Assembly (NCBI GenBank): GCA_900468805.1
Contig: UEIF01000037.1
Span: 32,677 to 96,676, forward strand
DNA length: 64,000 bases
Direction: 5' to 3'
From: Hyphomicrobiales bacterium
Lineage (GTDB): Bacteria > Pseudomonadota > Alphaproteobacteria > Rhizobiales > Rhizobiaceae
Under the pieces are notes generated by a model. That model was not told where the DNA came from, made no database searches, and was given only the letters and a program-made list of their open reading frames with translations. Each line of letters begins with the position of its first letter. Within the stretch, counting starts at the first letter, position 1. The translations under genes and the position numbers were made by a program. This document shows positions 41,405-48,379 of this stretch, piece after piece.

Positions 41405-42907
41405 TCAGGTTCCGCAGAAGGTCTGCAACACCCGCTCTTCGGGCTTCGGGGGGTCCATATAGGCCACGAATGCCGGCTGCTCGTCATAGGGATGAGAAAG
41501 CACGGATAGAAGTGCTTCGAAGAGCGAGAAATCGCCATCCTCTACGGCCGCCTCAATCGCCTGCTCGATACGGTGATTGCGCGGAATGAAGGCCGGGTTG
41601 ACCAGCTTCATGGCTGCGGCTCGCTCGGCGGGCGCCTGTGGATCGCGCAAAAGCCTGTCGCGCCAGCGCCCCAGCCATTCGACGGCGGCAGTCGGTTCGC
41701 GGAAAGTCGAGGCGAAGGCAGCCTCGGCCGTTTCGTCGCCCGCAAGCGCCGAAAGCCGCCGGAAGGTCAGCGTGAAATCCGCGCCCTCAGCCTGCATCAG
41801 CGCCAGCAGCGACTGAATGAGCTCGAGATCGCCGTCTTCGGTGGATGCGAGGCCGATCTTGCTGCGCATGCCCTGCAGCCAATAGGCGTGGAAGCGCTCG
41901 CCATAGGCCTTGATGATGGCATTGGCATGCTCGATCGCCTTGTCGCTGTCAGCATCGATCAGCGGTAACAGCGCTTCGCCGAGCCGCGCCAGGTTCCATT
42001 GCCCGATGCCCGGCTGGTTGGCATAGGCGTAGCGCCCGTGCTGGTCGATCGACGAGAAGACCTTCATCGGATCATAGGCATCCATAAAGGCGCAGGGGCC
42101 AAAATCGATCGTCTCGCCCGAGATCGTCATATTGTCGGTGTTCATCACCCCATGGATGAAGCCGACCTGCAGCCACCGGGCGATCAGCGCCGCCTGCCTG
42201 TCGCAGACGGCCTCGTAAAGTGCGAGATAGGGGTTCTCCGCCGCCTTTAGTTCGGGGTAGTGCCGTTCGATCACATGGTCGGCGAGCGCCCTGGTGCCGT
42301 CCTCATCGCCGCTGGCGGCAAGATACTGGAAGGTGCCGACGCGGATATGGCTTGCTGCAACGCGGGTAAAAACGGCGCCCGGCAAGATCTCCTCGCGCCG
42401 CACGCCTTCGCCGGTCAGCACCGCGGCAAGCGCCCGCGTGGCAGGAATGCCGAGCGCAAACATCGCCTCGCTGATGATGTATTCGCGCAAGACCGGGCCA
42501 AGCGCTGCCCGCCCGTCGCCCCGGCGCGAAAAGGGCGTCTGTCCCGCACCCTTGAGCTGGATGTCACGGCGCTGCCCGCTACGGTCGATCACCTCGCCGA
42601 GCAGGATCGCCCGCCCGTCGCCGAGCAGCGGCACGAATTGCCCGAACTGATGGCCGGCATAGGCCATCGCCAGCGGCTCGGCACCTTCAGGCACGAGATT
42701 GCCGGAAAAGATCGCTGCGCCGTCGCGCTTCAGAATGTCGACATCAAGGCCCAGTTCTTCGGCCAGCGGCTCATTGAGCTTGATCAGCCAGGGCTCCGCC
42801 GCCTGCGTCGGCGCCTGCATCGCAAAGAAACGCTGCGGCAACCGCGCGTAGCTGTTGTCGAACGAAAAGGCCGTGTCCGGCCGGTTTTTCTGCAGGGCGG
42901 AGGTCAT
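41405..42907 (-). CDS. selO: SelO-type protein AMPylase (YdiU/UPF0061)
   Basis: 500 residues from the ATG at 42907. A pseudokinase fold that AMPylates proteins in redox control. Conserved elements are SFDNSYARLP, MAYAGHQFGQFVPLLGDGRA (glycine-rich loop), QLKGAGQTPFSRRGDGRA, HGVMNTDNMTISGETIDFGPC (catalytic/metal loop) and the C-terminal tail FCGT. The antepenultimate Cys occupies the position of selenocysteine in animal SelO. Upstream TTG at 42928 is less likely. Divergent from the DHA2 pump gene. Confidence 0.9.
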   Translation of the reverse strand: MTSALQKNRPDTAFSFDNSYARLPQRFFAMQAPTQAAEPWLIKLNEPLAEELGLDVDILKRDGAAIFSGNLVPEGAEPLAMAYAGHQFGQFVPLLGDGRAILLGEVIDRSGQRRDIQLKGAGQTPFSRRGDGRAALGPVLREYIISEAMFALGIPATRALAAVLTGEGVRREEILPGAVFTRVAASHIRVGTFQYLAASGDEDGTRALADHVIERHYPELKAAENPYLALYEAVCDRQAALIARWLQVGFIHGVMNTDNMTISGETIDFGPCAFMDAYDPMKVFSSIDQHGRYAYANQPGIGQWNLARLGEALLPLIDADSDKAIEHANAIIKAYGERFHAYWLQGMRSKIGLASTEDGDLELIQSLLALMQAEGADFTLTFRRLSALAGDETAEAAFASTFREPTAAVEWLGRWRDRLLRDPQAPAERAAAMKLVNPAFIPRNHRIEQAIEAAVEDGDFSLFEALLSVLSHPYDEQPAFVAYMDPPKPEERVLQTFCGT

Positions 42908-42959
42908 GGCTAATAGGTAGGGCTGCAAGTGCTGTCACGCAAGCCGATTTTGACCCCGG

Positions 42960-42999
42960 ACCATTCCTTCACGAAGGGCAAAAAAGTGCAAGGAATGGT
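42960..42999. promoter_or_regulatory. 10-bp inverted repeat between selO and the DHA2 gene
   Basis: ACCATTCCTT and AAGGAATGGT, perfect arms 20 bp apart, in a divergent intergenic region of 258 bp. Possible operator; the rest of the gap shows nothing clear. Confidence 0.4.
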
Positions 43000-43165
43000 G
43001 ATCTGCGTTTACCTCTCGGCAAAGCAGCTTTGCCATAAAAGACATAGCGCCGCCATGATTGCAGGCGTATAGCAAATCATCTCCCCTTGGCATCTTTGCC
43101 ATGTCATCCCCCGCGGCCCTGTCGCCCCGTGTGCTCCGCTGCGCCACTGTGAGTGATCCCTGACG

Positions 43166-44620
43166 ATGTCGGATCAGATTTATCATGCGCCGTTGGCTCG
43201 GCGTGCAGCACCCAATTTCCGGGTGATCGCGATGATTGTCGCGAGTGCCATGCTCATGGAAAACGTCGATGCAACCGTGCTGGCGACCGCGCTGCCGACG
43301 ATGGCACGCGATTTCGGTGTCGACGCCCCGGCCATGTCGATCGCTTTGACCTCCTATCTGCTCAGCCTCGCGATCTTCATTCCCGCCAGCGGCCGCATGG
43401 CAGACAGTTTCGGTTCGCGCACCGTCTTCCGCTCGGCGATCGCCGTTTTCGTGATCGGCTCCATCCTCTGTGCCTTCGCGCCGACCTTGCCATTCCTGGT
43501 TCTCGCCCGCCTGCTGCAGGGCATCGGCGGCGCCATGATGATGCCCGTCGGCCGCCTCGTCCTGATGCGCAGCGTCGACCGCAAGGATATGGTCAGCGCC
43601 ATGTCCTGGCTTTTGGTGCCGGCGCTGATCGGCCCGATCGTCGGCCCGCCGCTCGGCGGCTTCATCGTCACCTATCTCGACTGGCGCTGGATCTTCTACA
43701 TCAATGTGCCGATCGGCATCATCGGCATGATTTTCGTCTCGATCTATATCGACGAGGTGAAGGGAAAGGCCGCCGGCCCCTTCGATACGATCGGCTTCAT
43801 CCTCTCGGGCATCTCGCTCGGTTCGCTTCTCTTCGGCTTCGAACTGTCGAGCCATGAAGGACAGGCTTCGTTCGCGATCTTCCTGATCGCCATCGGCCTG
43901 CTTTTCGGCATCGCCTATCTGCGCCATGCCCGCAATCACCCTTCGCCGATCATGGATTTCTCCTTGATGAAGGTGCCGAGCTTCGGCACCTCGGTCATCG
44001 CCGGCTCGCTGACGCGCATCACGCAGGGCGCGCAGCCTTTCCTGCTGCCGCTCCTCTTTCAGATCGGCTTCGGTCTTTCGGCCGCTGCTGCGGGCCAGAT
44101 CGTCATTTCCACCGCGCTCGGCGCGCTTTTCATGAAGCCCCTCGCGCGCGCCGTCTTCCGCCGCGTCGGCTTTCGCAGGAGCCTTGTTATCAACGGCATT
44201 CTCGGCACGATCGGTTACGGTCTCTGCGCCGCCTTCCGGCCGGATTGGCCGATGCCGCTGATCTTCATCGCCCTGGTGCTCAGCGCCTTCTTCATGTCGT
44301 TCCAGTTCACGGCCTATAATACCATCGCCTATGACGAGATCGGCCAGGATCGGATGAGCTCGGCCACGAGCTTCTACACCACCTTCCAGCAGCTCATGCT
44401 GTCGCTCGGCATCTGCATCGGCGCGCTGGCGCTGCATGGATCCATGGCTTTCAACGGTGTCAAAACGCCCGAGCTTGGTGATTTCTCGATCGCTTTCATC
44501 GTGGTTGCGATCATTTCGATCACCGCCACCATCTGGAACCTGCGCTTTTCGCCGACCGCCGGCGAAGAAATCAGCGGCTACAGGGGCAAGCAGACGAAAG
44601 GCGCCGCAGCCAAAAGCTGA
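43166..44620 (+). CDS. DHA2-family MFS multidrug transporter
   Basis: 484 residues, about 13-14 membrane helices. Begins with MENVDATVLATALPTMARDF, the DHA2 helix-1 signature; motif A-like SGRMADSFGSRTVFRSAIAVF and motif C PALIGPIVGPPLGGFIVTYLDW follow. Inner-membrane drug/H+ antiporter; substrates unknown, and no adaptor protein gene is adjacent. A 627-residue open frame on the opposite strand is a codon-bias shadow. The stop lies inside a strong hairpin. Confidence 0.87.
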   Translation: MSDQIYHAPLARRAAPNFRVIAMIVASAMLMENVDATVLATALPTMARDFGVDAPAMSIALTSYLLSLAIFIPASGRMADSFGSRTVFRSAIAVFVIGSILCAFAPTLPFLVLARLLQGIGGAMMMPVGRLVLMRSVDRKDMVSAMSWLLVPALIGPIVGPPLGGFIVTYLDWRWIFYINVPIGIIGMIFVSIYIDEVKGKAAGPFDTIGFILSGISLGSLLFGFELSSHEGQASFAIFLIAIGLLFGIAYLRHARNHPSPIMDFSLMKVPSFGTSVIAGSLTRITQGAQPFLLPLLFQIGFGLSAAAAGQIVISTALGALFMKPLARAVFRRVGFRRSLVINGILGTIGYGLCAAFRPDWPMPLIFIALVLSAFFMSFQFTAYNTIAYDEIGQDRMSSATSFYTTFQQLMLSLGICIGALALHGSMAFNGVKTPELGDFSIAFIVVAIISITATIWNLRFSPTAGEEISGYRGKQTKGAAAKS

Positions 44621-44628
44621 GGCGCCTT
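44598..44628. terminator. hairpin over the DHA2 stop codon
   Basis: AAGGCGCC and GGCGCCTT enclose a second pairing CAGC/GCTG with loop CAAAA, then CCTCTTCG. Likely serves both converging transcripts. Confidence 0.65.
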
Positions 44629-44636
44629 CCTCTTCG

Positions 44637-44876
44637 TCAGAGGCCGACAGGCTCCCGCAATCGCCCGCGCCGCGATGGACGCCCCTTGCGTTGGTCCGCC
44701 TGGAGCCCGTAGGCCATGCGGCCGTCGAGGCCCTCGAAAGCTGCAAGATCCATATCCTGCAACGCCACCTCTTCGGCCGACTCCAGTTCGGCTTGCGCCT
44801 GCCGCCCTGCAATCGCAAGCCACAGATCGCGCCAGCTGTGCTGGCGCATTATTGCCCCAACCATCGTCACAGTCAT
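44637..44876 (-). CDS. small protein downstream of homocysteine methyltransferase
   Basis: 79 residues, no membrane segment. Central helix QAQAELESAEEVALQDMDLAAFEGL and a basic tail (RKGRPSRRGRLREPVGL). The ATG at 44876 has GGAGGGC just upstream, and the gene follows the methyltransferase stop by 18 bp on the same strand, so it reads as the second gene of that operon. No family recognised. An internal ATG at 44849 is an alternative start. Confidence 0.5.
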   Translation of the reverse strand: MTVTMVGAIMRQHSWRDLWLAIAGRQAQAELESAEEVALQDMDLAAFEGLDGRMAYGLQADQRKGRPSRRGRLREPVGL

Positions 44877-44894
44877 GCCCTCCAGCTGACCCTG

Positions 44895-45842
44895 TCACGC
44901 CGCCTGCGGCAAGCATGCCTCGCAGATCGCCGCGACGTGCCGGTGGTCGGTGCCGCAACAGCCGCCGAGCACGCGCAGTTGCGGCATGCGGCGCACGAGT
45001 TCGCGGTAACGCCGGCCGAGGTCTTCGGGATCGCCCGCATCCAGTGTCTCGCTGTTATCAAGCTGCTCGTGGCTCAGGGTCGAGGCATTGGCGCGGATGC
45101 CGCCAATGCGCTTCACCCAGGCGCCGCCATGATCGAGTGCTCCTTCGAAATGTGTCGGATGGGCGCAGTTGATCATGTAATAGGCCGGAGATCCGCCGGT
45201 CGCCGCATCCGTTGTCTCGATGGCGTCCTGAATGCTGCGGCCGGTCACCAGCCTGCCGTCCGTCTCGAGCGTGAAGGAGATGGCGCAGGGCATGCCGAGC
45301 ATTTTTGCCGCACGGGCGATGCCGATCGCCTCATCGACGTTGGTCAGCGTGAACGCGGCCACCATATCGGCTTCCGTGCCGGCGAAAGTGCCGATCTGGA
45401 CGGCGTGGTAGTCCTCCGCCTCGTCGGCACTCATCGCACCCGCCTTGTAGCCGTCGCCGCGCGGGCCGATGGCGCCGCTGATGACGACCGGCTGTTCCGG
45501 CTGCTCATAGGCGCGACGCAAGCCCACCAGCAGGTCGACAGCTTCCTCGTTTGCCGCCTGCAGGGCTTCGATTGTGTATCCGAGCTTCTGGCCCCAGTCG
45601 GGATTGGCACGCCACGTGACGGTGTCGAGCACGAAGCCCGTGCCGTGCCGCCGGGCGATATCCAGATAGCGGCGATAGTATCTTTTCGTGCGCTCCCGCC
45701 CGTCCTCGGAAGCCAGCAATACGAAGGAGGCGAAATGTGGAAGCTCGATGCCTTCATGAAAGATCATCGTGGTTTCCATACCACCATCGCTAATGAACGT
45801 GCCGCCCTTTAGCTGCGGCAGCTCACACCTGTACTTTGCCAT
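44895..45842 (-). CDS. homocysteine S-methyltransferase family protein
   Basis: 315 residues, TIM barrel. Zinc-binding Cys residues occur in YMINCAHPTHF and the signature GGCCGTDHRH near the C-terminus; an N-terminal DGGMETTM matches the family. Transfers a methyl group from S-methylmethionine or another donor to homocysteine, giving methionine. It has no cobalamin domain. Divergent from the TetR-family gene at 46063 across 220 bp. A short same-strand gene follows. Confidence 0.87.
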   Translation of the reverse strand: MAKYRCELPQLKGGTFISDGGMETTMIFHEGIELPHFASFVLLASEDGRERTKRYYRRYLDIARRHGTGFVLDTVTWRANPDWGQKLGYTIEALQAANEEAVDLLVGLRRAYEQPEQPVVISGAIGPRGDGYKAGAMSADEAEDYHAVQIGTFAGTEADMVAAFTLTNVDEAIGIARAAKMLGMPCAISFTLETDGRLVTGRSIQDAIETTDAATGGSPAYYMINCAHPTHFEGALDHGGAWVKRIGGIRANASTLSHEQLDNSETLDAGDPEDLGRRYRELVRRMPQLRVLGGCCGTDHRHVAAICEACLPQAA

Positions 45843-46036
45843 TGCGAAACCTCTCCTGTCGCGGCGCCTGAAATGGCTGCCGTCGATGGATGATGTTCTG
45901 ACGTTTAAGTTGATGCTAAACTAGGCGACTTACGGTATACTACAGACGGTTTCGAACTTTTCGGATTGAAATCAATCCCTTGCATGGACCGATGCTGCCG
46001 GGGGCGGAGGCGGGCCTGATGTTGCGGAACTGAAAA

Positions 46037-46053
46037 CTGTACCGCGAGTACAG
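46037..46053. promoter_or_regulatory. palindromic operator before the TetR-family gene
   Basis: CTGTAC-CGCGA-GTACAG, perfect 6-bp arms, overlapping the first bases of the AGGAGGGG ribosome binding site for the gene at 46063. Probable autoregulatory site. Confidence 0.6.
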
Positions 46054-46062
46054 GAGGGGAAC

Positions 46063-46743
46063 ATGCGAAAGGGTGAGGAAACGCGGAATCGCATCCTTGA
46101 TGTGGCAGAAGCGGCGGTCTTGCAGAAGGGGTTCGGCGGCACTTCCATCGAGGAGCTGATCGCCGAGACGGGCATCACCAAGAGCGGCTTTTTCTACCAC
46201 TTCAAGGACAAGAACGAGCTCGCGAAGGCGTTGCTCAACCGCTACATCGAAAATGACGAACGCATCTACGACGAGATCTTCAGCCGTGCGCGCGATCTGA
46301 TGGACGATCCGCTACAGTCCTTCCTGCTTGGTCTGAAGCTTTTGTCTGAATTGCTCTCCGATCTGCCGAACGGCCATCCCGGCTGCCTCGTGGCGACCGT
46401 CTGCTATTACGAGCGGCTGTTCGACCACGAGATACAGGATACCAACCGCAACGCCGTCCTCGCCTGGCGCCGCCGCTTCGGCCGTATGTTCCGCGAGATC
46501 ATGGCGGTCTACTCTCCGCGAGAGCCAGTCGATGTCGACCAGCTTGCCGACATGGTCTCCTCGGTCCTGGAAGGCGGGATCGTTCTCTCCAAGACGCTGA
46601 AGGAGCCGAATACGCTTGCCGAACAGGTGCTGATGTTGCGCATCTTCGTGAAGATGCTCTTCCTGCCGGCAATCGAGTCGCCGCTTGTTGCCGTCAGGCA
46701 CGACCAGATCTATGGCGCAGCCGGCGGCGGCGGCCGGCTATAG
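46063..46743 (+). CDS. TetR-family transcriptional regulator
   Basis: 226 residues. Helix-turn-helix at about 22-50 (FGGTSIEELIAETGITKSGFFYHFKDKNELAKAL), with NGHPGCLVATVCYYERLF in the ligand domain, as in many AcrR/EnvR-type repressors. The ATG follows AGGAGGGGAAC, and the operator palindrome touches it. The last 12 residues, QIYGAAGGGGRL, are unusual for TetR proteins and resemble the C-terminus of the SDR encoded next (QVYGAAGGGGQP). It may control the homocysteine methyltransferase, the SDR or itself. Confidence 0.85.
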   Translation: MRKGEETRNRILDVAEAAVLQKGFGGTSIEELIAETGITKSGFFYHFKDKNELAKALLNRYIENDERIYDEIFSRARDLMDDPLQSFLLGLKLLSELLSDLPNGHPGCLVATVCYYERLFDHEIQDTNRNAVLAWRRRFGRMFREIMAVYSPREPVDVDQLADMVSSVLEGGIVLSKTLKEPNTLAEQVLMLRIFVKMLFLPAIESPLVAVRHDQIYGAAGGGGRL

Positions 46744-46830
46744 GCGCTACCACGACGTTTTGTCTCTGCAGGGAACCGATAGGTGCCCGCACTGTTATGC
46801 CCGCAGTGTAAATCGCAGGGAGAACAGGCA

Positions 46831-47736
46831 ATGGACAGCCCGAGCAGCAACAGCAAGACGATCCATGATCCGCGCGGCAAGTTTCCGAAGCCACCCTTTC
46901 CCTCGCAGACCCAGCCCTTTCCAGGGCTTGCACGCGATATGGAGCCGAAGCCGGACCATGGCGAGACGAGCTATCAGGGCAGCGGTCGCCTTGCGGGCCG
47001 CAAGGCGCTGATTACCGGCGGCGATTCAGGCATGGGCCGTGCGGCGGCAATCGCCTATGCGCGCGAAGGGGCCGATGTTGCGATCAGTTACCTGCCGGAT
47101 GAAGAGCCGGATGCCCGCGAGGTCATCGAACTGATCGAAAGGGAAGGGCGCATCGGCGTGGCACTGCCCGGCGATCTCAGGGATGAAGAACTCTGCCGGA
47201 AGATCGTGGCAGACGCGGTGCGCCAGCTCGGCGGACTTGATATTCTCGTCAACAATGCCGGACGCCAGCAGCAGCGCCAGTCGCTTTCGGATATTTCCAG
47301 CGAGGATTTCGATGCGACGATGAAGACCAACATTTATGCAATGTTCTGGCTGACGAAGGCGGCATTGCCCTACCTGCGCGAAGGCTCGGCAATTATCCAG
47401 ACGACGTCCGAACAGGCCTATGATCCCTCCGCCAATCTGGTCGATTACGCCATGACCAAGGCGGCGATGATGAATTTCACCAAATCGATGGCCAAGCAGC
47501 TTGGTCCGAAAGGCATCCGGGTGAACGGCGTCGCCCCCGGACCGATCTGGACGCCATTGCAGGTGAGCGGCGGCGCGACACAGGAAAAGCTGGTCGAGTT
47601 CGGCGGCAATACGCCACTCGGACGTCCCGGCCAGCCAGCCGAACTTGCCTCGATCTACGTGCAGCTTGCCGCTGCCGATGCGAGTTACGCCACCGGTCAG
47701 GTCTATGGTGCAGCGGGCGGAGGCGGACAGCCATAA
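46831..47736 (+). CDS. SDR oxidoreductase, YghA/general stress protein 39-like
   Basis: 301 residues. An N-terminal extension with KFPKPPFPSQTQPFPGLARDMEPKPDHGETSY is diagnostic for the YghA/GSP39 branch of SDRs. Cofactor motif TGGDSGMG near 69-76, NNAGRQQQRQ, catalytic TTSEQAYDPS with YAMTK, and the tail TGQVYGAAGGGG complete it. NADP-dependent reduction of an aldehyde or ketone, often stress-induced; substrate unknown. The ATG at 46831 follows AGGGAGAACAGGCA. It is 87 bp after the TetR-family gene. Confidence 0.87.
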   Translation: MDSPSSNSKTIHDPRGKFPKPPFPSQTQPFPGLARDMEPKPDHGETSYQGSGRLAGRKALITGGDSGMGRAAAIAYAREGADVAISYLPDEEPDAREVIELIEREGRIGVALPGDLRDEELCRKIVADAVRQLGGLDILVNNAGRQQQRQSLSDISSEDFDATMKTNIYAMFWLTKAALPYLREGSAIIQTTSEQAYDPSANLVDYAMTKAAMMNFTKSMAKQLGPKGIRVNGVAPGPIWTPLQVSGGATQEKLVEFGGNTPLGRPGQPAELASIYVQLAAADASYATGQVYGAAGGGGQP

Positions 47737-47737
47737 G

Positions 47738-47790
47738 CAATTCCAGCAAATGGGTGCAGCGGTTTTGCGTAAAAGGCAAAGTGCTGCAGC
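47738..47790. repeat. degenerate Rhizobium interspersed repeat
   Basis: CAATTCCAGCAAATGGGTGC followed by AGCGGTTTTGCGTAAAAGGC resembles a common Rhizobium intergenic repeat containing AATTCCAGNAAAAGTG and GCGTAAAACAAAG. Recalled from memory, not searched. Confidence 0.4.
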
Positions 47791-47802
47791 ATACCAGATA
47801 CT

Positions 47803-48330
47803 CTAGCTTTCACCGGCCTCCAGATCTGCCGCCATTTCTGCAAGCTTTCGCACGGTGTTGAGGTTGCGGGATGTCCCCGGCTTCAGCGCCGGAAGCTTGA
47901 GTTTCGAGCGGCCGGAACCATTTGGATAATGCACATAGATCTCACGGCCGGCGAGCTTCGCCTCCTCGCCATCCGGCGCAACCATCTTTTCCAGCGCATC
48001 GGAAGCCGTTGCTTCGGGAAGGAAATAGACCAACAGAAAATTGGGCTTGGCCTGAGGAAAGGGCACATTGGCGACGATGGCATCAAGCTCCTTACGACTG
48101 CGCACCATCACGCCCGGCCGCTTGCCCATCGTCCGCCCGAGAGCCGCATCGAGCTTTTCCTCGACCACCTTTTCTGCCTCATCCGAGCGGAAGAGAACAT
48201 TGCCGCTCTGGATGTAGGTCTTCGCATCGGCAAAGCCGAGCTCTTCGCAGATTGCCTTCAATTCGGTCATGGGGAGAGAGCCGATGCCGCCGACATTCAC
48301 GGCTCTCAGCAGCGCGACATAGACGGCCAT
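47803..48330 (-). CDS. DUF1697 family protein
   Basis: 175 residues. Starts MAVYVALLRAVNVGG with SLPMTELKAICEELGF and AKTYIQSGNVLFRSDE, the signature of DUF1697, a small cytoplasmic family of unknown function found widely in bacteria. The start at 48330 has GGAGGGAGAA. It follows ptrB by 49 bp, with a hairpin between, so expression may be partly uncoupled from ptrB. Confidence 0.87.
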   Translation of the reverse strand: MAVYVALLRAVNVGGIGSLPMTELKAICEELGFADAKTYIQSGNVLFRSDEAEKVVEEKLDAALGRTMGKRPGVMVRSRKELDAIVANVPFPQAKPNFLLVYFLPEATASDALEKMVAPDGEEAKLAGREIYVHYPNGSGRSKLKLPALKPGTSRNLNTVRKLAEMAADLEAGES

Positions 48331-48347
48331 TTCTCCCTCCATTGATT

Positions 48348-48373
48348 GTGTGGCGTTCACAGGAACGCCACAC
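48348..48373 (-). terminator. strong hairpin between ptrB and the DUF1697 gene
   Basis: 11-bp perfect stem GTGTGGCGTTC/GAACGCCACAC, 4-nt loop, 6 bp after the ptrB stop. No T run follows, so it may attenuate or protect the message and not terminate fully. Confidence 0.5.
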
Positions 48374-48379
48374 CCGATC

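Noticed and set aside
42935..44818. 627-residue open frame on the minus strand
   Set aside because: It is fully antisense to the DHA2 transporter, is rich in Arg/Asp/Glu/His and shows no family motif; typical codon-bias shadow in GC-rich DNA.
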